Position numbers and translations under genes: made by a program. From contig JAPLAW010000056.1 of assembly GCA_026393075.1 (NCBI GenBank), forward strand, positions 1 to 64,000: 64,000 nucleotides of DNA. Reading direction: 5' to 3'. The notes beneath the pieces are model-generated. The model searched no databases and was not told the DNA's origin. It saw only the letters and a program-made list of their open reading frames with translations. The DNA is from Actinomycetota bacterium. Lineage in GTDB: Bacteria > Actinomycetota > Actinomycetes > Nanopelagicales > Nanopelagicaceae. Shown piece after piece: positions 33,169 to 41,394 of the stretch (positions are counted from its first letter, which is position 1; each line of letters opens with the position of its first letter).

Positions 33169-33241
33169 AGCGGACGACGGGGTTCGAACCCGCGACCTGA
33201 ACCTTGGCAAGGTTCCGCGCTACCAGCTGCGCTACGTCCGC
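33169..33241 (-). tRNA. tRNA-Gly (anticodon GCC)
   Basis: On the minus strand the acceptor stem pairs GCGGACG (33241-33235) with CGTCCGC (33176-33170). The discriminator is T. The anticodon arm has AACCT/AGGTT around the loop TGCCA region, anticodon GCC. The T arm contains GGGTTCGAACCCC. CCA is not encoded, unlike in the two other tRNAs of this window. The stretch from 32918 to 33342 contains only this tRNA, tRNA-Cys, the two inverted repeats and the pabB promoter element. Confidence 0.94.
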
Positions 33242-33330
33242 ATTTTCTTCGCGCCAGATGAGTTCCGAGAAACTCACACCAGCAGAGGGCGAAATCTATC
33301 CTAATTCAGGCGTAACTGCCAAAGGGGTCA

Positions 33331-33342
33331 TACGGTTAGCGC
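33331..33342 (+). promoter_or_regulatory. Leaderless-type -10 element of pabB
   Basis: TACGGT (33331-33336) is followed by six bases and the GTG at 33343. This fixes the otherwise doubtful GTG as the pabB start. Confidence 0.5.
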
Positions 33343-34344
33343 GTGAACTCGGACTCCTTGGCAGATCTACCCCATTTTTGGATGGGTGGGGTGCTGGCCC
33401 GCGATTTAGTTGCGATTGGTAATGATCCGGCCTGTTTGGCTGACGGTGGATTTTGGGCCATTAGTACAACTTACGAAGGTGAGTTCCGAGCGGCAAAGTT
33501 TGCAACCGTCTGTACCGAACCATTTCCGCCAGTTTCCGCAGCCGAAAGAATCAGCGGCAAGTGGGAGAGCAGCACTTCGCAAAATCAATACCTGCAATAC
33601 GTGGAAAAGATTCGTGAAGAAATTGCCAATGGTGGAGTTTATCAAGTTAATGCTTGCCGCAGATTGAGTATTAAGTCGTCTGCGACTTTGGATTTAGCTT
33701 TTGCCAAAATCTTGCAATCAAATCCAGCTCCATTCGCTAGCTATTTAAGATTTGATGAATCTGAGATTGCATCAGCTTCGCCGGAATTGTTTCTGACCCG
33801 TGATGGCAATCAAATAAAGACTTCGCCAATTAAGGGAACCAAGAGATCTGCAAATGAGAAGTTCGGCAATAAGGATCGAGCAGAGAATGTGATGATTGTA
33901 GATTTGATGCGTAATGACTTGGGCCAGATTTGTATTCCAGGAAGTATCGCAGTACCAGACTTATTGCGAGATGAAGAGCACCCAGGTTTGAGTCACTTAG
34001 TTTCAGATGTTACGGGGCAGTTGCGAGCAGGAATAAGTTGGAGCGAGATACTTAAAGCGTTGCTACCAGCAGGGTCAATTAGTGGAGCGCCGAAAAGCGC
34101 AGCTAAGCGAATCATTTCGGAACTCGAGTTGACACCGCGAAATACTTACTGTGGCGTAATGGGTTGGGTGCATGGCGATCAAGCGGTTTTGTCAGTTGCA
34201 ATAAGAACTTTTTGGCGTGAGGGTGAATACATCCACTTCGGTACCGGCGCTGGCATTACTTGGAGCAGCGACCCACAGGCAGAATGGGATGAAACGCAGT
34301 TAAAAGCTGAACGTCTAATTTCGATTGTTGGTGGCGAGTTATGA
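33343..34344 (+). CDS. pabB: Aminodeoxychorismate synthase component I (PabB-like)
   Basis: Chorismate-binding enzyme that makes 4-amino-4-deoxychorismate for folate synthesis together with a glutamine amidotransferase. The 333 residues start with a GTG that has a -10 element six bases before it. The N-terminal part is short (F-W-M-G-G-V-L-A-R-D-L). The chorismate-binding domain contains Y-Q-V-N-A-C-R-R, A-S-P-E-L-F-L, and P-I-K-G-T near residue 165. The Lys in P-I-K-G-T marks PabB rather than anthranilate synthase TrpE. G-S-I-S-G-A-P-K and Y-C-G-V-M-G follow. It overlaps pabC by four bases. No amidotransferase gene is adjacent. Confidence 0.92.
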   Translation: MNSDSLADLPHFWMGGVLARDLVAIGNDPACLADGGFWAISTTYEGEFRAAKFATVCTEPFPPVSAAERISGKWESSTSQNQYLQYVEKIREEIANGGVYQVNACRRLSIKSSATLDLAFAKILQSNPAPFASYLRFDESEIASASPELFLTRDGNQIKTSPIKGTKRSANEKFGNKDRAENVMIVDLMRNDLGQICIPGSIAVPDLLRDEEHPGLSHLVSDVTGQLRAGISWSEILKALLPAGSISGAPKSAAKRIISELELTPRNTYCGVMGWVHGDQAVLSVAIRTFWREGEYIHFGTGAGITWSSDPQAEWDETQLKAERLISIVGGEL

Positions 34345-35114
34345 GTCAGAGCGCCTGGGTGAATGGTCGATTTTTAAGTTATGAAGATGCACAATTGGAT
34401 TCTGCTGGTTGGCCAAATGGAACTGGATTATTCGAAACGATCAAAACTGTAAATGGACAGCCTTGGGCGTTGTCACGACATATGCGACGTGCTCTAAATT
34501 CGGCCCGCCGAAATGATCAAGCCTTTCCAAATGAAGATTTGATTCGTAGCGCAGTGGCTGAAACTATCGCGGCAAATCCGCATCCAATTGGTCGACTACG
34601 TCTGCTATTTGGTGTCGATGGCAGCTTTCGTGTGACACATCAGGAGTATGTGGAATTAGATGCGTTGGCCCACTTAGGTATTTGCCATTTAGATTCTCAA
34701 ATTCCGATTCCGGTTGAAAAGCGATACCCCTACACTCAAAATTTAGAGATGCTTGCCCAGGCTAAGAACGCGGGCTTCGATGATTACATAATTGTAAATA
34801 GCGATGGATTCATAAGCGAAACAGCGATTGCGAATCTAGTTTTTCAAGTTAAAGGTGAATGGATTACTCCGCCACTTTCCGATGGCGTATTGCCCGGTGT
34901 GATGAGAGCTTTATTGGTCGAAAAAAATGATGTAACGGTTCGTCAAATTCGGGCAAATCAGTTGGATGAGGTTGAGGGCGGATTCGTAGTTTCGAGTCTA
35001 AAGATTGCGCAGCCAATCGGTCAGATCGGTGATCGAATACTCGTTAATTCGCAAGAGAGTGAGCAAATGCGCTCGTCATTTGCGGCAACTGCATTGGCAA
35101 CTTCGGTAGGCTAG
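34341..35114 (+). CDS. pabC: Aminodeoxychorismate lyase, class IV PLP enzyme (PabC-like)
   Basis: A 257-residue enzyme of the class IV aminotransferase fold. In this position it is expected to split aminodeoxychorismate into 4-aminobenzoate and pyruvate. The N-terminus has G-L-F-E-T-I-K, the PLP Lys is probably that in V-E-K-R-Y-P-Y, and [11 protein letters not shown] near residue 155 is the cofactor-phosphate segment. The four-base overlap with pabB supports lyase over branched-chain or D-amino acid aminotransferase. The thrS -10 element lies inside its last codons. Confidence 0.9.
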   Translation: MSQSAWVNGRFLSYEDAQLDSAGWPNGTGLFETIKTVNGQPWALSRHMRRALNSARRNDQAFPNEDLIRSAVAETIAANPHPIGRLRLLFGVDGSFRVTHQEYVELDALAHLGICHLDSQIPIPVEKRYPYTQNLEMLAQAKNAGFDDYIIVNSDGFISETAIANLVFQVKGEWITPPLSDGVLPGVMRALLVEKNDVTVRQIRANQLDEVEGGFVVSSLKIAQPIGQIGDRILVNSQESEQMRSSFAATALATSVG

Positions 35115-35118
35115 GGAC
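35107..35118 (+). promoter_or_regulatory. Leaderless-type -10 element of thrS inside the end of pabC
   Basis: TAGGCT (35107-35112) overlaps the last codons of pabC. It is followed by six bases, which include the rest of the pabC stop codon, and then the thrS ATG at 35119. Confidence 0.5.
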
Positions 35119-37107
35119 ATGTCTGAACTCAAGGTCACCGTCGATAGCGTGGCAACTTCGATTGCAGCCGACCAGCGACCTACGCAAATCTTTGCTGAGC
35201 GTAAAGAAGTGGTGGTTTGCCGAATTAATGGCGAGCTCCGTGATCTCTGGACCGATCTGACAGATGGCGATGTTGTTGAATCGGTAACTATTGATTCCGA
35301 AGATGGTCTTAAAGTTCTGCGTCATTCGACCGCGCATGTGATGGCGCAAGCTGTGCAACAAATCTATCCAGAAGCAAAGTTAGGTATTGGGCCACCGATT
35401 ACCGATGGTTTCTACTATGACTTTGACCCGCAGGATCCGTTCACGCCAGAATCGTTAGAAAAGATTGAAAGCGCAATGCGCAAGATTGTTAAGGAAGGCC
35501 AACGGTTTAAGCGGCGCGTTACAACTGAAGCAGATGCGCTAGCTGAATTAGCTAAAGAGCCATATAAGTGCGAATTGATAGGCATCAAAGGTGGATCAAG
35601 TGATGAGAGTTCAGTTGAAGTTGGTGGCGCTGAGTTAACACTTTATGACAATTTGGGCCGTGATGGGCAACCAGTTTGGTCAGATCTATGTCGTGGTCCG
35701 CATCTACCTTCAACAAAGCACATTCCGGCGTTTAAGTTAATGCGTAGTGCAGGTGCCTATTGGCGCGGTTCGGAAAAGAATCCGATGTTGCAACGTATTT
35801 ATGGAACTGCTTGGCCAAGTGTTGATGCGCTCAATGCTTATCTAGAACTTTTGCTCGAGGCCGAGAAACGAGATCATCGTCGCTTAGGTGCTGAGTTAGA
35901 TTTATTTAGTTTTCCGGAAGAAATTGGTTCGGGGCTAGCGGTATTTCATCCGAAAGGCGGAATCATTCGTCGCGCGATGGAAGATTACTCACGCATTCGT
36001 CATGAAGATGAAGTTTACGAATTCGTTTACTCACCACACATAACTAAGTCAGCGCTTTTCGAAACATCCGGCCACCTCGATTGGTATGCCGATGTCATGT
36101 ATCCACCAATGATTATGGATGAAGAACTCCATGCCGATGGCACAATCAAGCGACCAGGGCAGAAGTACTACATGAAGCCGATGAATTGCCCGTTCCATAA
36201 CTTGATTTACAAGTCTCGTCAGCGCTCATACCGCGAGTTACCGCTGCGATTATTCGAGTTCGGAACTGTCTATCGCTACGAAAAATCTGGTGTGCTACAT
36301 GGAATCACTCGTGCGCGTGGTTTTACTCAAGATGACGCACATATCTATTGCACCCCAGAGCAGATGCCAGGTGAACTTGATTCGCTGCTTACATTCGTAC
36401 TTAACCTACTGCGCGATTACGGTCTGAATGATTTCTATCTTGAACTATCAACCCGTAATCCAGAAAAGTCAGTTGGTGAAGATGTTGAATGGGTCGCCGC
36501 AACTGAAGCACTACGTCAAGCAGCATCTTTGCAAGGTCTTGACTTAGTTCTTGACGAGGGTGGGGCCGCGTTCTACGGACCAAAGATTTCCGTGCAAGCA
36601 AAAGATGCAATCGGTCGCACCTGGCAGATGTCAACAATTCAAGTTGATTTCCAATTGCCACAACGTTTTGAGTTGGAATACGCAAACACTGATGGCTCAC
36701 GTTCGCGCCCCGTAATGATTCACCGCGCACTATTTGGTTCGATCGAACGTTTCTTTGGCGTTCTCACCGAGCATTATGCAGGTGCCTTCCCACCATGGTT
36801 AGCGCCGGTGCAAGCTATTGGTATTCCAGTTGCCGAAGCATTCACGCCTTATCTTTCAGATGTCATCAACCAGATGCGCAAAGCAGGATTACGAGTTGAA
36901 CTAGATGCATCCGATGATCGCATGCAGAAGAAAGTTCGTAATGCCCAGATGGCAAAGATTCCATTCATGGTGATCGCTGGCGAAGAAGATCAAGCCGCTG
37001 GCGCAGTTTCTTTCCGTTATCGCAATGGCGAACAGAAAAACGGTATTACAGTTGCTGATGCGATTTCAGAAATTAAAAAAATCGTTGCTGAACGCACTCA
37101 GGTCTAG
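35119..37107 (+). CDS. thrS: Threonyl-tRNA synthetase
   Basis: Charges tRNA-Thr. The 662 residues comprise an N-terminal TGS domain (about 1-70), the editing domain with H-S-T-A-H-V near residue 75, a class II catalytic core, and an anticodon-binding domain from about 560. Core zinc ligands are Cys in P-M-N-C-P-F-H, a His, and a later His in M-I-H-R-A-L-F. Motif 2 contains [12 protein letters not shown]. It is followed by the HIT gene after 2 bases, an actinobacterial arrangement leading into the PIM lipid genes. A leaderless start is predicted. Confidence 0.98.
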   Translation: MSELKVTVDSVATSIAADQRPTQIFAERKEVVVCRINGELRDLWTDLTDGDVVESVTIDSEDGLKVLRHSTAHVMAQAVQQIYPEAKLGIGPPITDGFYYDFDPQDPFTPESLEKIESAMRKIVKEGQRFKRRVTTEADALAELAKEPYKCELIGIKGGSSDESSVEVGGAELTLYDNLGRDGQPVWSDLCRGPHLPSTKHIPAFKLMRSAGAYWRGSEKNPMLQRIYGTAWPSVDALNAYLELLLEAEKRDHRRLGAELDLFSFPEEIGSGLAVFHPKGGIIRRAMEDYSRIRHEDEVYEFVYSPHITKSALFETSGHLDWYADVMYPPMIMDEELHADGTIKRPGQKYYMKPMNCPFHNLIYKSRQRSYRELPLRLFEFGTVYRYEKSGVLHGITRARGFTQDDAHIYCTPEQMPGELDSLLTFVLNLLRDYGLNDFYLELSTRNPEKSVGEDVEWVAATEALRQAASLQGLDLVLDEGGAAFYGPKISVQAKDAIGRTWQMSTIQVDFQLPQRFELEYANTDGSRSRPVMIHRALFGSIERFFGVLTEHYAGAFPPWLAPVQAIGIPVAEAFTPYLSDVINQMRKAGLRVELDASDDRMQKKVRNAQMAKIPFMVIAGEEDQAAGAVSFRYRNGEQKNGITVADAISEIKKIVAERTQV

Positions 37108-37109
37108 GC

Positions 37110-37637
37110 ATGTCCGAGATGGTCGGCGGAGCCGGAATACCTGATGCGTGGCAACGCTTGTGGGCTCCACACCGCATGGAATATTTAACTGGTGATAATC
37201 GACCGCTTCCCGGAAACGATATTGAGTGTCCGTTCTGTCGAATTCCAGCGCTAAGTGATCAAGATGGCTTAGTAGTTGCCCGCGGCAAAGAGGCTTACGT
37301 GGTTATGAATCTTTATCCATATAACGCCGGCCACTTATTAGTTTGTGCTTACCGACATGTAGCGGATCTAACGGATTTAACTGTTTCTGAGCGAAATGAA
37401 ATAAGTGAACTATCTGCTCATGCAATGACTACGTTACGGAAAGTTAGCTCGCCAGCTGGATTTAATCTAGGTATGAATCAAGGAGCAATATCCGGAGCTG
37501 GGGTTGCAGCACATATTCACCAGCACATTGTTCCGCGGTGGTCAGGCGATGCTAATTTCATGCCCATCATTGGTCAGACCAAAGTGCTACCGCAATTGCT
37601 AAGTCAGTCTCGCGATTTAATTGCCGCAGCTTGGTAA
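37110..37637 (+). CDS. HIT-domain protein, Ap4A phosphorylase-like
   Basis: A 175-residue nucleotide hydrolase or transferase with the histidine triad H-I-H-Q-H-I-V near residue 145. An N-terminal C-P-F-C and additional residues fit the actinobacterial HIT group that includes the mycobacterial Ap4A phosphorylase next to pgsA. It follows thrS by 2 bases. Ap4A is a side product of aminoacyl-tRNA synthetases, so pairing with thrS makes sense. Substrate is inferred from family and context. Confidence 0.9.
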   Translation: MSEMVGGAGIPDAWQRLWAPHRMEYLTGDNRPLPGNDIECPFCRIPALSDQDGLVVARGKEAYVVMNLYPYNAGHLLVCAYRHVADLTDLTVSERNEISELSAHAMTTLRKVSSPAGFNLGMNQGAISGAGVAAHIHQHIVPRWSGDANFMPIIGQTKVLPQLLSQSRDLIAAAW

Positions 37638-37638
37638 T

Positions 37639-38211
37639 TTAAAGCTGAGTTAAATATTCGCGAACTTCTTTGATTCCGAGGCCAGTCCTGAAATCAAGTG
37701 GGATGGCTGGGAATAAGAGACCAGCAGCGAATGCATCGGGACCCATCTGATCAATCGCAAGTAAATACTCGTCCCGAAATTCACTAACTAAAGTTTTATG
37801 TTCATCCGCGCTTTCGATTTCAACTGAAGAACCATCTTGATAATTGGTGATTTTCAAATCACTTAACGAAATTAGCGCACATGGGGTTCCGGCATCATCG
37901 TGCAAAACTAGATATGGCGTCACGCATTGTTCAAAGACGCGGTTAGCTAACATCACGGCATCATCGAAATCGCCATCATTACCAGTTAGGCCGGTGACCA
38001 CAATTAATCGGGGCATCAGGTAATCATCAAGTGATTCCCAGATAGCAATTGATTCGGGGGAGATGCCCGAGTTCGGATTAATCGCAAAGATGGCCAAGTC
38101 AGACTCGACCACGCCCTGCGCACTAATGGTTCCATTGAATTCAGCGGCAACCTCAGCCAAAAAGGCGCTCTCATGCCCATAAACATGCACGCGTAAGTTA
38201 GATGAACTCAT
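37639..38211 (-). CDS. P-loop-less fragment resembling the EF-G GTPase domain
   Basis: A 190-residue protein that I align by eye to the second half of an EF-G/TetM-type G domain. V-Y-G-H-E matches the D-x-P-G-H motif and D-L-A-I-F-A-I-N matches the strand after it. P-R-L-I-V-V-T-G-L occupies the position of N-K-x-D, and D-F-D-D-A-V follows as in EF-G. The C-terminal G-L-L-F-P-A-I-P-L...G-I-K-E-V-R-E-Y-L matches the V-P-V-L-C-G-S-A...L-L-D-A-V segment. Both the P-loop and N-K-x-D are absent, so GTP binding is very unlikely. It is an intact frame with its own -10 element (TAGGCT, six bases upstream). Function is unknown; it may be a reduced relic of an EF-G paralogue. Confidence 0.55.
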   Translation of the reverse strand: MSSSNLRVHVYGHESAFLAEVAAEFNGTISAQGVVESDLAIFAINPNSGISPESIAIWESLDDYLMPRLIVVTGLTGNDGDFDDAVMLANRVFEQCVTPYLVLHDDAGTPCALISLSDLKITNYQDGSSVEIESADEHKTLVSEFRDEYLLAIDQMGPDAFAAGLLFPAIPLDFRTGLGIKEVREYLTQL

Positions 38212-38235
38212 GTCTACAGCCTACGATGGGACACG
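38212..38235. promoter_or_regulatory. Overlapping divergent -10 elements for the EF-G-like gene and pgsA
   Basis: On the minus strand, TAGGCT (38223-38218) lies six bases before the ATG at 38211. On the plus strand, TACGAT (38222-38227) lies eight bases before the pgsA ATG at 38236. The two hexamers overlap by two bases, so polymerase could not occupy both -10 sites at once. The whole intergenic gap is only 24 bases. Confidence 0.45.
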
Positions 38236-38832
38236 ATGATTAGTGACATTTTCAAGCCCGCGGTGGTGCGCATAATCTCACCAACCGCGCGAGGCATGCT
38301 GCGCATCGGATTTACTCCTAATTCAGTAACCACGATAGGTGCAGCTGGGGTTATCGCAACTTCTTTGATTGCATATCCAAATGGACATCTCTTTGGTGGC
38401 ACTGTTGCAATCTGCTGCTTAGCTTTGAGCGATTTATTCGATGGCACGATGGCTCGGTTATCCGCCAAAGGACCGAGCAGATGGGGCGGGTTCCTGGATT
38501 CGACCATTGATCGCGTAACAGACTCGGCAATTGCGATGGGATTACTAATCTATTTAGCGCAGCGAAATGATGAACTTTCTTATGTCTTGCTGGTTTCAAT
38601 TGTTTCGGGCTTCTTAGTTTCTTACATTCGCGCAAAAGCTGAAAGTTTGCAAATCGAATGCAAAGGTGGATTCGCGGAGCGTACTGAGCGGTTAGTAATT
38701 CTGTTAACCGCTATTGGCTTCACTGGTTTGGGTGTTGATTACATCTTGACCGTAGGCGTTTGGGGTCTAGCGCTAGCGAGTGTTTTCACCGTGTTGCAAC
38801 GATTGCTAATAGTTCGGAAAGCAACCAAATAA
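38236..38832 (+). CDS. pgsA: CDP-alcohol phosphatidyltransferase, phosphatidylinositol-phosphate synthase type
   Basis: A 198-residue membrane enzyme that joins CDP-diacylglycerol to inositol phosphate, the first step toward phosphatidylinositol and PIM lipids. The CDP-alcohol signature D-L-F-D-G-T-M-A-R...G-G-F-L-D-S-T-I-D-R is complete (D-x2-D-G-x2-A-R-x8-G-x3-D-x3-D) near residues 65-95. About six helices are present. Identification as the inositol-phosphate enzyme rests on coupling to patA and pimA. Its stop overlaps the patA start in TAATG. Confidence 0.92.
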   Translation: MISDIFKPAVVRIISPTARGMLRIGFTPNSVTTIGAAGVIATSLIAYPNGHLFGGTVAICCLALSDLFDGTMARLSAKGPSRWGGFLDSTIDRVTDSAIAMGLLIYLAQRNDELSYVLLVSIVSGFLVSYIRAKAESLQIECKGGFAERTERLVILLTAIGFTGLGVDYILTVGVWGLALASVFTVLQRLLIVRKATK

Positions 38833-39719
38833 TGAAAGTCGAAGATTTATCAGCGGCGGCTTACTTTACTGGCTGGCAAATCGTTCGCTGGCTACCCGAA
38901 AAAAGTGCTTATCGACTATTTAGTTTTGTAGCCGATCGCGTAAGTGCCAAGGATGGAAAGAATTTTCAAAGATTAGAAAGTAATTTAAAGCGTGTGGCAC
39001 CTCAACTGTCCGATAGCGAATTGCGAACATTGGCGAAAGCAGGAATGCGTTCTTATTTACGATATTGGTGTGACACTTTTCGTTCACCAGATTGGGACAC
39101 CACGCGAATTCAAAGCTCAGTTACGGTTAACGATGCTGAGTTACTTCTAGAGCCAGTTCGAAGCAAACGTGGTGTTGTGGTTGCGCTGCCGCACGCTGGA
39201 AACTGGGACCATGCGGGTTCATTCTTTTGTAGTCAGGGAATTCCGTTAGTTACTGTCGTTGAGCGACTAAAACCCGAGAAATTGTTTCAGAAATTTCTGG
39301 AATATCGTCAGGCAATTGGCATGGAAGCGCTACCTCTTGATGGCCGAGTTATGGGTACGTTGGCCAGTCGCTTACGTGAAGGAAAACTGGTTGCGTTGGT
39401 TGCTGATCGTGATCTTTCACGAAGTGGAATCGATGTGAAATTCTTCGATGGAATAGCGCGAATGCCTGCTGGTCCTGCGCTATTGGCCCTGCGCACTGGG
39501 GCAGATTTGATCACAGCTTTTGTTTCTTACACCCAATCCGGAATTCATATCGAGTTTCGTAAGGTAGAAATTGCAAATGGTGATTCTGAAAGTGAGCAAG
39601 TGGCTAAAACTGTGCAACTTTGTGCCGATAATTTTGCAGCTGGAATTTTGCAGCACCCACAGGATTGGCACATGTTGCAACGTATTTGGGTTGATGGCGA
39701 TTTCGTGGAGCGGTCATGA
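38832..39719 (+). CDS. Phosphatidylinositol mannoside acyltransferase (PatA-like)
   Basis: A 295-residue acyltransferase of the lauroyl/LpxL superfamily. It adds an acyl chain to mannose of PIM at the inner membrane face. The frame is open further upstream inside pgsA, but ATG 38832, overlapping the pgsA stop, is the natural start. The catalytic motif P-H-A-G-N-W-D is near residue 118, and D-R-D-L-S-R-S-G-I near residue 195. Position between pgsA and pimA identifies it as the PIM enzyme. It overlaps pimA by four bases. Confidence 0.92.
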   Translation: MKVEDLSAAAYFTGWQIVRWLPEKSAYRLFSFVADRVSAKDGKNFQRLESNLKRVAPQLSDSELRTLAKAGMRSYLRYWCDTFRSPDWDTTRIQSSVTVNDAELLLEPVRSKRGVVVALPHAGNWDHAGSFFCSQGIPLVTVVERLKPEKLFQKFLEYRQAIGMEALPLDGRVMGTLASRLREGKLVALVADRDLSRSGIDVKFFDGIARMPAGPALLALRTGADLITAFVSYTQSGIHIEFRKVEIANGDSESEQVAKTVQLCADNFAAGILQHPQDWHMLQRIWVDGDFVERS

Positions 39720-40888
39720 TCGATCGCAAGTTAAGAATTGGCATCGTCTGCCCGTATAGCTGGGATGTTCCGGGTGGTGTTCAAAACCATATTCGTGATT
39801 TAGCAGAGTTTCTTATTGATAATGGTCATTATGTTGAGGTGTTAGCGCCGGCAACTGAAGGTACCGAGTTGCCAGATTACGTAGTTAACGCAGGTCGTTC
39901 AGTTTCGATTCCTTATAACGGCGCTGTTGCTCGAGTTTTATTTGGAGTGGGGGCCAACAGTCGGGTTCGCAGTTGGATTAACGATGGTGACTTTGATTTG
40001 TTGCATCTGCATGAACCCGCGATTCCATCTTTATCTTTATTGGCTTGCTGGGCCGGAGAAGGAGCAATGGTCGGCACTTTCCACGCAGCAGCTAAGTATC
40101 AAAAAGCTATTGTGGCGATCGGCCCAATCTTGGAGCCAGTTATTGAAAAACTTTCAGCTCGTATTGCGGTTAGCGAGTCTGCGCGGTTGACGTTAACTGC
40201 GCACCTAGAGACCGATGCGATAGTGATTCCAAACGGAATTTACGCGGACAATTACCGTGATGGTTCGTCACGCACTGAATGGCAAGGGAACACAATTGGA
40301 TTTCTGGGCAGATTTGAAGAGGACCGTAAAGGATTACCGGTATTACTAGATGCGCTCCCGATCATTTCGCGCTTCATTCCAGATATCCGGGTACTAATTG
40401 CTGGGCCTGGTGACAGTGAGGAAGTGTTGGAGAAAGTAGATCCGCAACTTCGAAATCGAGTTGAATTCTTGGGCAAGATCAGCGAAGAGGATAAAGCCGA
40501 TTTCTTAGCAAGTGTTTCTCTATACATCGCACCAAATACTGGCGGTGAGTCTTTCGGAATTATTTTGGCTGAGGCGATGGCCGGGGAAGCAGCTGTGGTT
40601 GCGAGTGACATTCCCGCTTTCGCCGATGTCTTAGGTAATGGTGAATTCGGGGCGCTCTTCGAATCTGAGAATTCAGAGAATTTGGCCAAAGTTATTATTG
40701 ATCTATTGCGTGATGATAAAAAGAGAAAAGATTTAGCTACAGCCGGCGCCAAGCACGCTCAAAGATTTGACTGGAGCCAAGTGGGCGAAGAGATTTTTGA
40801 AGTTTATGAACTAGCAATTGTCAAAGGTGAAAAAGTTTCACTTACCTCAGATAATCGTCCTTGGTCGAGATTTTTGGGACGGGATTAA
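39716..40888 (+). CDS. pimA: Phosphatidylinositol alpha-mannosyltransferase (PimA-like, GT4)
   Basis: A 390-residue GT-B glycosyltransferase that transfers mannose from GDP-mannose to phosphatidylinositol. The N-terminal domain has S-W-D-V-P-G-G-V-Q-N-H. The C-terminal domain has F-L-G-R-F-E-E-D-R-K-G near residue 195 and the nucleotide-sugar E-x7-E motif in E-S-F-G-I-I-L-A-E-A near 280. It overlaps patA by four bases. In this window it is also a possible consumer of mannose from the island pathway, through GDP-mannose. Confidence 0.94.
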   Translation: MIDRKLRIGIVCPYSWDVPGGVQNHIRDLAEFLIDNGHYVEVLAPATEGTELPDYVVNAGRSVSIPYNGAVARVLFGVGANSRVRSWINDGDFDLLHLHEPAIPSLSLLACWAGEGAMVGTFHAAAKYQKAIVAIGPILEPVIEKLSARIAVSESARLTLTAHLETDAIVIPNGIYADNYRDGSSRTEWQGNTIGFLGRFEEDRKGLPVLLDALPIISRFIPDIRVLIAGPGDSEEVLEKVDPQLRNRVEFLGKISEEDKADFLASVSLYIAPNTGGESFGIILAEAMAGEAAVVASDIPAFADVLGNGEFGALFESENSENLAKVIIDLLRDDKKRKDLATAGAKHAQRFDWSQVGEEIFEVYELAIVKGEKVSLTSDNRPWSRFLGRD

Positions 40889-40890
40889 TC

Positions 40891-41394
40891 ATGAGAAACA
40901 TCTTGCTTTTCGTAGGGCTAGCGATTCTCAGTTTTTGGTATTTAAGTTTCTCGGCCAGCCGGCTTGATCGATTGCATCATCGGGTTGAAACTAGTTGGGC
41001 GACGCTTGATTCATTACTGCAACGTAGAGCCGCGATCGCACTTGAAGTTTCTAGAAGTGCAATTACAGATCCAGCGACATCTTTGTTGCTTACGGCAAGC
41101 GCTTATCAAGCACGTAGCGCAGACATTGAAGATCGATCCAGTGCAGAAAGTGTTCTTTCAGGGGCGCTAGGCATGATGCTGGCCGAGCGTGAGAGCATTG
41201 TGGCTAAGTCAGACCAGGTTTTGCTGCATGAGCTAGAACAGCTAACTGACAAGATTAAGGTGGCGATTTCAATTCATGTTGAATCCGTAACAAGAACTCA
41301 ATTGATTCGTCGTAAGTTGGTTTTTAGATTGTTCCGTCTAGCGGGTACAGCTCCACTGCCAGTTACTTATGAATTTGAAGCCGATGCGATTTAA
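40891..41394 (+). CDS. LemA-like membrane-anchored helical protein
   Basis: A 167-residue protein with one N-terminal membrane helix (about 2-18) and a long helical domain. The R-L-D-R-L-H-H-R-V-E-T-S-W-A-T-L-D-S-L-L-style segment (residues about 24-43) resembles the LemA signature in which a helix with regularly spaced Arg and Trp precedes the first turn. The start is ATG 40891, directly after pimA; the frame opens earlier inside pimA. A small membrane protein at this place is common in actinobacterial PIM loci. Function is unknown. Confidence 0.7.
   Translation: MRNILLFVGLAILSFWYLSFSASRLDRLHHRVETSWATLDSLLQRRAAIALEVSRSAITDPATSLLLTASAYQARSADIEDRSSAESVLSGALGMMLAERESIVAKSDQVLLHELEQLTDKIKVAISIHVESVTRTQLIRRKLVFRLFRLAGTAPLPVTYEFEADAI

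Noticed and set aside
40252..40752. 166-residue minus-strand frame opposite pimA
   Set aside because: Ser-rich shadow of a conserved gene without start signals.
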